64,000 nucleotides of DNA from JAJRRL01 sp047404195 (lineage in GTDB: Bacteria; Pseudomonadota; Gammaproteobacteria; JAJRRL01), in NCBI GenBank assembly GCA_047404195.1, contig JBDOIU010000018.1, positions 62,001 through 126,000 on the forward strand. The letters run 5' to 3'. Shown piece after piece: positions 54,449 to 61,642 of this stretch (its first letter is position 1; each line of letters opens with the position of its first letter). The position numbers were made by a program, and so were the translations under genes. The notes beneath the pieces were generated by a model. It worked only from the letters and a program-made list of their open reading frames with translations, searched no databases and was not told where the DNA came from.

Positions 54449-54892
54449 ATGGTTGCATGTAAAGATGTTGAAGCATCCGCATCGGTATTGGCACAAATTC
54501 CACATTACGATGTGGTTTTAGGCCTGGTTACGCGTGGTCAGCAAGAAGTATTGGTGTCTCGACGTCGATCAGATTGCCAGTTTGCGGGTTGTTTGGAGTT
54601 CCCTGGTGGTAAGCGTGAGCCAGGAGAGGGGCGCGCAGAGGCCCTAGCACGCGAATTATTCGAAGAAGTGGGTATCACAGTAATCTTGTCACAGCCGCTG
54701 ATTCAGTGCGTACATCCTTATCCGACGCATCAAGTGTCATTAGATTGCTGGTTGGTGACATCCTTTACAGGAGAGCCTTTTTCAAAAGAAGGCCAAGAAG
54801 TTTTTTGGCAATCAATTGCTACCTTAGATCCCAATGAATTTTTATGTGCCAATCAGGGCATTATCCGCGCTTTGCAAGAGAGTATTGCCTAA
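54449..54892 (+). CDS. mutT: 8-oxo-dGTP diphosphatase (MutT-type Nudix hydrolase)
   Basis: 147 residues. The Nudix box is complete: GGKREPGEGRAEALARELFE followed by EVGI (G-x5-E-x7-R-E-x2-E-E-x-G). Flanking features fit MutT: DVVLGLVTRGQQEVLVSRR at the start, FAGCLEFPGGK before the box, and a C-terminal FWQSIATLDPNEFLCANQGI. It removes oxidised dGTP to prevent A:T to C:G changes. GGGAG precedes the ATG. In many gammaproteobacteria mutT, zapD and coaE are neighbours, as here, although the order differs. Confidence 0.9.
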   Translation: MVACKDVEASASVLAQIPHYDVVLGLVTRGQQEVLVSRRRSDCQFAGCLEFPGGKREPGEGRAEALARELFEEVGITVILSQPLIQCVHPYPTHQVSLDCWLVTSFTGEPFSKEGQEVFWQSIATLDPNEFLCANQGIIRALQESIA

Positions 54893-54954
54893 AAATTCGG
54901 CTTTTGTAGCCACATTTGCTATGCTGACTGAGGTGTTAGCAAATGGAGAACATC

Positions 54955-55548
54955 ATGCAGCTTGTCGCCATTACTGGCATGCCCGGTTCTGGTAAATCAT
55001 TGGTCAGATCACTGTTTTCTGATCTTGGTGTACCTACCTTTGATGCTGATGCGCATGCACGTGCTTGTTTAGCGCCTGGTGAGCCGCTCACGCAGCAGGT
55101 ACTGGTACATTGTCCTGCCTGTGCAAATACTGACGGCACAATCAACCGCAAAGTATTAGCAGAACACGTTTTTGCCGATAAAAATCTACGTGACTGGTTA
55201 GAAGCGCTGATTCACCCTGTGGTGCGACAGCGTTTGAGTGCCTGGGCGGCCTCTGAGCAACATCACCTTTATGGTGTGGCTGAGCTACCTGTACTCACAG
55301 CCAAAAACCAGCCACCTGGCATCACACGCATTTGTGTGGTGGATGCGCCTGAAGCAGTGTGTCGGCAGCGTGTGCTGGCGCGTGATCAGCGTTCGGGGGC
55401 GCAGATTTCTGCATTGTTCGCCGCGCAACAGTCTCGCGCTGATCGCTTGGCATGGGCAGATGATATATTACACAACACCGGTTCTCTGCAAGATTGCAAA
55501 CGACAAGTATTGGCATTACACGCGCAATACTGTCAGCTTCAGCCCTGA
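54955..55548 (+). CDS. coaE: Dephospho-CoA kinase
   Basis: Phosphorylates dephospho-CoA at the 3' ribose hydroxyl, the last step of CoA synthesis. 197 residues from the ATG at 54955 (TGGAGAA upstream; an ATG four codons earlier overlaps that site). P-loop AITGMPGSGKSLVRSLF, substrate block LGVPTFDADAHAR, LIHPVVRQRL and the lid-side CVVDAPEAVCRQRVLARD. A decayed paralogue lies at 28.9 kb. It precedes zapD as in the common gammaproteobacterial coaE-zapD pairing. Confidence 0.93.
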   Translation: MQLVAITGMPGSGKSLVRSLFSDLGVPTFDADAHARACLAPGEPLTQQVLVHCPACANTDGTINRKVLAEHVFADKNLRDWLEALIHPVVRQRLSAWAASEQHHLYGVAELPVLTAKNQPPGITRICVVDAPEAVCRQRVLARDQRSGAQISALFAAQQSRADRLAWADDILHNTGSLQDCKRQVLALHAQYCQLQP

Positions 55549-55692
55549 TAGTGCACTGCATGGTGGTTGAGAATACCGACACAATCGGCTATGCTGCACA
55601 AAGCTGAAGCGCTTAAACGCTGTCGCAACAACTGTTCGCTGGCATGGCTGGCGATGCATGATAAAAGAAAATGACACGGCAGGAGACCCGTC

Positions 55693-56469
55693 ATGATTGT
55701 TAATGAATGGTATGAAGAGCCAACAGATGAAATTATTCGTTTATGTTTGCGGTTAGAAAGTTTATTTGAGCAATATCGTAGCCAATTGTTAAACCCCAGC
55801 ATCAGTGCCTCACACCACAGTATCATGACATTACAACGCTTATTAGCAGCCACAGAGCGCAGTGATCTCAAAAGCAAGTTAGCGACGCAGCTCTCGCAGC
55901 AAGTCACCAGCATGATGCAGCTGCATGCACACCCTGAAGTTGATAAGCAGCGCTTGAATTCTTTGCTAGCGCAAATGGAGCAGGATTTACAAGCGCTACG
56001 TGATATGAAACAGCGTTTTGGTGAAGTACTACGACAAAATCAGCTATTGAATTGTGTGCGTGCGCATGATCAGTCTCCGACAGGTATGACGGTGATGGCA
56101 ATACCACAATACGCCTTATGGTTGCGACAGTCAGATGATCAACGCACAAGCTGTTTAACGGAGTGGATGGCATCATTCACCTTATTGTCACGCATAGTCA
56201 CACGTTTGTTAAACATTTTGCGTCAAGGTATGGCAGTGCGTGCTGTGCAGGCGCAGCGTGGTTACTTCGAACAAGCACTCAACCCTATGGAGCCCTGTGC
56301 CTTGTTGCGAGTACAGTTGCCGGCTGAGCGAGCCGACGTATACCCCGTGATGAGTATTGGTAAACACCGTGTGGTCATCCAATTGCACCGTATCACAGAC
56401 ATGGCGCAAGGGTTGTCACAAAAAATTTATGAGGATATACCCTTCACATTAGCACTGTGTCGTTTATAA
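55693..56469 (+). CDS. zapD: Cell division protein ZapD
   Basis: Bundles FtsZ filaments at midcell. 258 residues (E. coli 247), with the DUF1342/YacF pattern: NEWYEEPTDEIIRLCLRLE at the start, HHSIMTLQRLLAATERSDLK, a helical centre with LLAQMEQDLQAL, then the beta-rich half with YALWLRQSDDQRTSCLTEWM and LLRVQLPAERADVYPVMSIG, ending FTLALCRL. AGGAGA precedes the ATG. Conserved neighbourhood with coaE. Confidence 0.92.
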   Translation: MIVNEWYEEPTDEIIRLCLRLESLFEQYRSQLLNPSISASHHSIMTLQRLLAATERSDLKSKLATQLSQQVTSMMQLHAHPEVDKQRLNSLLAQMEQDLQALRDMKQRFGEVLRQNQLLNCVRAHDQSPTGMTVMAIPQYALWLRQSDDQRTSCLTEWMASFTLLSRIVTRLLNILRQGMAVRAVQAQRGYFEQALNPMEPCALLRVQLPAERADVYPVMSIGKHRVVIQLHRITDMAQGLSQKIYEDIPFTLALCRL

Positions 56470-56488
56470 GTGTATGAAGGAGCGTGGT

Positions 56489-56950
56489 ATGTTACATTAC
56501 AGAAAAGCAAGCCAGTCTGATGTATCGAGCATTGTGGCGTTATTGGTGCAAGATAATTTGGCGCAGGCGCGGCAGTATCATGCAGATGAATGTCATCCTC
56601 GCTATCGTGAGCTATTTCAGTTGATTGACCGCGATCCAAATCAATATTTATTATGCGCTTGTTTGCAGGAAAAAATCATCGGCACATGTCACTTAAATCT
56701 GATGCCATCGTTAACGTTTTCTGGCACAATTCGTTTGCAAATAGAGGCAGTACGCATCGATTCAGCTTATCGTGGGCAAGGCTATGGTGAAGAGATGATG
56801 CAGCATGCGATACAGTGGGGTCAGGAAAGGGGAGCCAGCTTAATTCAGCTGATGACACACAAATCACGCGACGCAGCGCAGCGTTTTTATCGCCGACTGG
56901 GTTTTCAAGAGTCGCACATAGGCATGAAATTGCACCTTGATTCAGTATAG
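56489..56950 (+). CDS. GNAT N-acetyltransferase
   Basis: 153 residues from the ATG at 56489, with AAGGAG before it (an ATG at 56474 lies ahead of that site). Single GNAT domain: YRKASQSDVSSIVALLVQD, IIGTCHLNLMPSL, IEAVRIDSAYRGQGYGEEMM (acetyl-CoA pyrophosphate loop R-G-Q-G-Y-G) and SRDAAQRFYRRLGFQESHIG. Five codons after zapD, hence perhaps co-transcribed. Acceptor unknown. Confidence 0.88.
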   Translation: MLHYRKASQSDVSSIVALLVQDNLAQARQYHADECHPRYRELFQLIDRDPNQYLLCACLQEKIIGTCHLNLMPSLTFSGTIRLQIEAVRIDSAYRGQGYGEEMMQHAIQWGQERGASLIQLMTHKSRDAAQRFYRRLGFQESHIGMKLHLDSV

Positions 56951-57052
56951 AAAGCGCTGTACATCTGCCTTGATAGGGGCTGTATAGGTAAGAAGTGCCA
57001 TAAGTCATTGATTGATGCATTTTATTAGCATGGCAATATGCAGGAGGGGGTC

Positions 57053-57081
57053 TTGACTTGACCACAAGATCGTGGTAAAAT
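57053..57081 (+). promoter_or_regulatory. Strong promoter with internal palindrome
   Basis: TTGACT (57053-57058) and TAAAAT (57076-57081), spacer 17. The spacer contains ACCAC AAGATC GTGGT, a short inverted repeat that could bind a repressor. Start codon of the HAD gene follows after 39 bases. Confidence 0.6.
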
Positions 57082-57120
57082 GATGATCCGGTTAATGGCT
57101 CAAGCAGTGAGGAAATAATC

Positions 57121-58491
57121 ATGAGTGCGGAATACAATCAAAATTTAAAGCAATATACATTAGGAGATCACGGTATCGACATTAATGGTCGCAGCAAATT
57201 AGTTGCTTTTGATTGGGATCATACGCTGGTTTCAATGTTTTTCTGTGATAATGATGCGCGCGCAAATGCACTGGATAACGCCGGTCGAATATGGGGTGTT
57301 AACTTTTGGCGGCGAGGCACATCACTGCTAGGCGCTTTCGCTGCATTGGGTATGAGACCTATTTTCAGGCACTACCTCACAGCAAACTTACAAAAAATCA
57401 TCGATACAGATAACTTATACATGAGTATTTTGACTGCTGGTCCAATCGATAGAGTGCAGGTTGTCAACTACATGTCTAAGCTCACCGGTAGGCCTGAAAG
57501 TGATATACAAAAAAAGCTATTATTTGTCAGCAATTGGGTTCCAGCTCAACGCAAGCTTGGATATTTAACCCATATGGCAACAAGCCTTGGTTTTGGTGAG
57601 AATAATTTCAGGTTGATGGACGATCATCCTGAGTTAAAAAATGCGCAGGAAAATGCGCAGGAAAAGGCACAGAAAAATGCGAAAGTTTTAGATAGCCAGT
57701 TAAAGGCCTTGATACCAATGCAATCACGTCGTCAAGATGAACTGCCGGGTGAAACAGTGAACTCAAATGAGGATCAGACGTTAGATAAGACGCCACAAGC
57801 ACATCAGTCATTAGCAAAATTTCTAGATACTTCGTTAGCCAATATACAGTTAACCGAGCGTTATTTGAGTGCCACCGTTAGTGTGGTACAACAACCTGTA
57901 GTCATTGCGACAGCTGCGCGTCAAGGTAATTCACGCACTTCTGGGCACGCGGTAGCGCAACATCCTGTAGCCATTGCGACAGCTGCGCCTAGAGGAGGTT
58001 TAGGTGCTGTTGCAGCTGCTCCCGGTCCTGGTCCATCTATAGACACAGCATTCCCTGAATCCCGTCAAGTAAAAAAATTCGGGGATATTGAAGCAGCAGC
58101 AAAAGCGATTGATAGGCATTATAAAAGCCAGGCATATCTCAAGGATCACACAGGTCCAAAACCTAAACTATACGCACCAGTTATTGCGGCGGGTTTAGTT
58201 GCTACGGTGGCGAGTGGCGCGGTGTATGCATATGCCTTATGTCGCAACGGAGCGCTGATCACATCGATTCCCACTTTGCTTCAGGCCAGTTTGCAAACGC
58301 CTGTAGCAGAAATTTCTGCAATCAGTACGGTGGCTACATTGGCATTTTTAGTAGTGGCAGCGATGGTAGTGTTGTCAATGGCTGCAGTGCAGGGCGGTGC
58401 AAAATGCAATGCAAGTGCATCTGAAAATCGCTGCAAACTTCTTGACATGAATTCAAAGATTAAAGATGATTCTTTCAGGCGAGTTTTCTAA
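57121..58491 (+). CDS. HAD-fold hydrolase with C-terminal membrane hairpin
   Basis: 456 residues; GAGGAAA lies before the ATG. The N-terminal ~175 residues have all four HAD motifs: nucleophile and acid in AFDWDHTLV (Asp31, Asp33), SILTAG (Thr105), Lys145 in QRKLGYLT and RLMDDHPE (Asp167-168), so phosphatase activity is plausible. Then a low-complexity linker with a short repeat (NAQENAQEKAQKNAK) and an Ala/Gly/Pro-rich stretch, and two hydrophobic helices (APVIAAGLVATVASGAVYAY; STVATLAFLVVAAMVVLSMA). A cytosolic HAD enzyme tethered by a C-terminal hairpin is unusual in bacteria and reads like an effector placed on a host membrane. Confidence 0.75.
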   Translation: MSAEYNQNLKQYTLGDHGIDINGRSKLVAFDWDHTLVSMFFCDNDARANALDNAGRIWGVNFWRRGTSLLGAFAALGMRPIFRHYLTANLQKIIDTDNLYMSILTAGPIDRVQVVNYMSKLTGRPESDIQKKLLFVSNWVPAQRKLGYLTHMATSLGFGENNFRLMDDHPELKNAQENAQEKAQKNAKVLDSQLKALIPMQSRRQDELPGETVNSNEDQTLDKTPQAHQSLAKFLDTSLANIQLTERYLSATVSVVQQPVVIATAARQGNSRTSGHAVAQHPVAIATAAPRGGLGAVAAAPGPGPSIDTAFPESRQVKKFGDIEAAAKAIDRHYKSQAYLKDHTGPKPKLYAPVIAAGLVATVASGAVYAYALCRNGALITSIPTLLQASLQTPVAEISAISTVATLAFLVVAAMVVLSMAAVQGGAKCNASASENRCKLLDMNSKIKDDSFRRVF

Positions 58492-58630
58492 AGTAGAGTC
58501 ACGCCAAGTATTGATACGTCACAATATATTTTAGGACAAGTTATGTCATCTACGACAGGTGATTGAGACATTTCTTATTGTGGCAGGCAATAGATAGCAA
58601 GTGTTTTTTTCTTATTTTGTGATGGCGTTA

Positions 58631-58660
58631 GCGTATCGCTTTTGCGATATGCCGTTTTAT
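58631..58660 (+). terminator. Probable intrinsic terminator
   Basis: GCGTATCGC and GCGATATGC pair around TTTT, followed by CGTTTTATTG. Located 140 bases after the HAD gene and before the next gene's ribosome site. Confidence 0.45.
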
Positions 58661-58784
58661 ATTGATGATCAGATAACCGTGTTGCTTTAAATAAAATAAA
58701 ATCAGGAGCTTATGATTTAGAGGGAAATAATTTCTTACGTGGTCTATATTTAGGTTAGGGATTGTATTTAGGGGGAGGGGAGAT

Positions 58785-60176
58785 ATGCCATTATCAAAAG
58801 AAATATTAAATTTATCCATTAGGAGAATTGATTCAGAAAAACCTATTAGAATCATCGACTCTCTTTTTTATGAGCCGATAGGTGGACGTCATTCTTCTGC
58901 AGAAGTCAATCGGACAGAAAAACATGAGCGAGGCAATAAGGGCAGAGAATGTTACTTCACACCGGTTTGTCATGCAGTTCAGCTTGGCATCAGCAGGGAT
59001 TACACAGACCCAGACTCGATAGCTGTATTGCTTTGTGAGCTACATAAAGTATCACTGCCTGGTCAAGTAACTATTAGTAACAGTTATAATAGAAGTTGTT
59101 CTGGTGTCATGTCTGCGGCTGGTAAAGAAGGCAGGTTCGGTACTTGTAAGCTGCATGACGGGTCTAAAAAAATGCAAGTTTGTGACTCATACCTCTCTGC
59201 GATTGCCGAGGAAAATGATCGCTATGTGAACTACGACATGAACTATATGAGCTGTTTTGGTCGTAGGCCTACATACCCTGAAGGGAATGTAATGGATATT
59301 GCAGGTTGCTTGCCCCTACCTGAAGGTATAGACAGATTGCCCATTTTTCCTTGTGCCAAGCGGATCATTCGGCAAGAGTATGATGGGAAGTATCACTACC
59401 TATTCCAATGGCGTGGGCATAATTATTCGAAAGTATCCTCAGCGTGTGAGCTGTATTGTGCTCGTTTGAAGGGTAGCCCCTCTGAGCAAGAAAAATTATA
59501 CGCTATCGTTGAGTATGTGCAGCAGTTAGAGTGGATGCATCCATTTGAAGATGGTAATTGCCGCACATTTTGTGGTGCTTTATTACAAATATTATTATAT
59601 CAAAATGGGTTTTCTCCAAGCGTTCTGAAGGACCCTAATTGTTTTGATTATTTAACGCCAGGCCAGTTAATGTTAGAAGTTGTTGATGGACAAAAGAGAT
59701 ACGAAAATTTGCTGAAGTCTGGTTCGGCAAGAGTGAGTGCAGTCTTTGATGATGTGGTTGGCTCTATTTCGAGGGTTATTAAGTTAAAAGATTGGAACGT
59801 TTTAACAGGTAGGCATTTTAATCCAGTGCATGATTTTACAGTTGTATGTGATGCGGTGATTTCTGATTTAAAAGCACGCTATCCTGAAGTCCCCACTTGT
59901 TTCTCCATTCGTGGTGAGTCCCGGGAAGGGGGGTTAAGTAAGGTAGGTGAGGTCGAAGCGCTAAGGGACTCATTTCAAGGTGGTGATGATTTGAGAGATA
60001 AGCTGGTTGATCTTAAAAATTTACTGATGCAACATACCTCACGAACTGAATGCGGTGTAACGCGCTCATCGCGTCGATTTGATAAGATGTCACCCATCGC
60101 TATTTCGAACCAGGAAGCGATGGCTAAGGCAGACAGCAATAGAAGTGGCTCAGCATACGGGACGTTCGGGGAATAA
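58785..60176 (+). CDS. Variant Fic-fold protein
   Basis: 463 residues; GGGGAGGGGAGAT precedes the ATG. Residues 252-263 read HPFEDGNCRTFC, a Fic motif in which the second Gly of GNGR is Cys and the final Arg is lost (canonical H-P-F-x-x-G-N-G-R-x-x-R). The context WMHPF and LLQILLYQNGFSPSVL matches the Fic helix pair. His, Asp256-equivalent and first Arg remain, so altered nucleotide or phosphocholine chemistry, or loss of activity, are possible. The N-terminal 200 residues and the C terminus are unrelated to the Fic gene at 29.4 kb. No HTH or inhibitory S-x-x-x-E-G seen. Candidate host-directed effector. Confidence 0.75.
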   Translation: MPLSKEILNLSIRRIDSEKPIRIIDSLFYEPIGGRHSSAEVNRTEKHERGNKGRECYFTPVCHAVQLGISRDYTDPDSIAVLLCELHKVSLPGQVTISNSYNRSCSGVMSAAGKEGRFGTCKLHDGSKKMQVCDSYLSAIAEENDRYVNYDMNYMSCFGRRPTYPEGNVMDIAGCLPLPEGIDRLPIFPCAKRIIRQEYDGKYHYLFQWRGHNYSKVSSACELYCARLKGSPSEQEKLYAIVEYVQQLEWMHPFEDGNCRTFCGALLQILLYQNGFSPSVLKDPNCFDYLTPGQLMLEVVDGQKRYENLLKSGSARVSAVFDDVVGSISRVIKLKDWNVLTGRHFNPVHDFTVVCDAVISDLKARYPEVPTCFSIRGESREGGLSKVGEVEALRDSFQGGDDLRDKLVDLKNLLMQHTSRTECGVTRSSRRFDKMSPIAISNQEAMAKADSNRSGSAYGTFGE

Positions 60177-60249
60177 TGTATTTTTGTTTCGTCATAATCA
60201 CGGTGTTTGTGTGGTTCAGTGGCTATTGACGCATATTGCGAAGCGACAC

Positions 60250-61257
60250 TTACTCGACTAGGCTTGGCTGGTAGCGACGTATCTCAACGGCGGCTTGTGT
60301 GTGGATTGATATACTCTCTGTTTCTGCCAGTGTTGACATGACCAGTAGGCAGCATTGCACATCACCTAGAGGTGCGCTGGCAACGACTAGGCCTCGGCCT
60401 TGGCCTGCTGCATTAACCACGGCTTCACCAACTGCTATGTGTGTCTTTGTCTTGCATTCGGCATAATAAAGATGTCGTTTCAGTTTGCCCAGATTGCTGG
60501 TGCGGGCAATGACTTCTTGTCCCACAAAGCAGCCTTTCTTAAGGCTCAGCCCCTCTAGATGCTCTAGGCCAATCATTTGTGGTAGCAGCTGTTCACGTAG
60601 TGCCGCGTTTACGTTCACCTGTGCGTTGAAAATGTTGATGGCAGCGTACTCTTGGCAGCCAATCGGTTGCGCTTGCTTTGCAGCTGCTTGCCAAGTTTCA
60701 ATGAGTTGCGGTGTTTTGTCACTCACGTAAAGCCAATGCGGGTGCTTGCCGGGAATAGCAATCACGCTTGCGTCTGCTGTGTGCTGCGAGCCATAAGCGC
60801 TGCGAGGCCAGCTTTGTGACATGTCGTTATCACATTGCGCGCTCAGAGCCAGTATGTGAGTTTGTTCCGCATCAGCCAGCGATACTTTAGAGAATATAAT
60901 ATACTTCTGCAAATGTGCTTTCAGATGCTCCAGTTGGTCTTTGGGCACCATGCAAGCGTATCCGTCCTTGGCTTGCCACAGTAAAGCAGTGCTGATAATG
61001 CGCCCTTTTGCGCTACAAAAGGCAGTCATTGTGGCTTGCTGAGCAGACACACGCTGGATGTCAGCTGTCATCTGTCCTTGTAGAAATTTCGTTGCATCTC
61101 GTCCTGTTACAAAAAAAAGTGAAAACTGAAACAATTCTGTAACAAATGGGTCGTATACTGAGAATATGGGATGTGATGGCGCGCGTTTGAACAGCATAAA
61201 GCCATTATCATCAAAGTCTGCTGATTGTGTGAGGAGGAAACGATGCCAATCAACCAT
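60250..61257 (-). CDS. ygfZ: YgfZ, folate-binding Fe-S cluster maintenance protein
   Basis: 335 residues from the ATG at 61257. GcvT-like fold used with tetrahydrofolate in maintaining Fe-S enzymes such as MiaB. The family signature KGCFVGQEVIARTSNLGKLK contains the invariant Cys. Other features: FLQGQMTADIQRVSAQQ, FCSAKGRIISTALLW and an EQLLPQMIGLEHLEGLSLKK lead-in to the signature. An upstream ATG at 61293 is not needed. Transcribed toward the Fic variant, alone. Confidence 0.92.
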   Translation of the reverse strand: MVDWHRFLLTQSADFDDNGFMLFKRAPSHPIFSVYDPFVTELFQFSLFFVTGRDATKFLQGQMTADIQRVSAQQATMTAFCSAKGRIISTALLWQAKDGYACMVPKDQLEHLKAHLQKYIIFSKVSLADAEQTHILALSAQCDNDMSQSWPRSAYGSQHTADASVIAIPGKHPHWLYVSDKTPQLIETWQAAAKQAQPIGCQEYAAINIFNAQVNVNAALREQLLPQMIGLEHLEGLSLKKGCFVGQEVIARTSNLGKLKRHLYYAECKTKTHIAVGEAVVNAAGQGRGLVVASAPLGDVQCCLLVMSTLAETESISIHTQAAVEIRRYQPSLVE

Positions 61258-61293
61258 CAAAGTGCTCGCCAAAATTGTGTGCCATCTGCACAT

Positions 61294-61642
61294 TGTACAG
61301 TAAACCGTGCTATTTCACAAAAGATACGCCAAGCGGCAAAATATATTGTAGTGCTGTTGAGGTAAACGTCGTTCATATACCGTTTTCGGGGCATTTTGGA
61401 ATGTGCCGATTGCGTGAGATACGCTGTGTAGCGCTGTCTCTCTGTCTATGTAAGGCGCTCAGCTGGCTGTTCTTGGTTATGGTCTTGTAAGAGGAGTTTA
61501 CACGGCCATATCCTTGGCAGTTACAGCGTATCAATTTTACTCTAAAACTTAAGTTATTGATTCAGATGCTAATATTGCAAAGTTGAATTTGTTTTGTTGT
61601 TATGACACTATAAGTACAAGTTCGCTTGAGGTATCAGTAGAA
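61294..61642. other. Intergenic region between divergent ygfZ and ankyrin gene
   Basis: 349 bases. TATAAG at 61609-61614 is -10-like but no -35 at proper spacing is visible. A weak GAGG at 61627-61630 may serve the ankyrin start at 61643. No convincing gene. Confidence 0.4.

Noticed and set aside
61275..61490. 71-codon frame in the ygfZ-ankyrin gap
   Set aside because: No ribosome site; overlaps the 5' region of ygfZ on the other strand.
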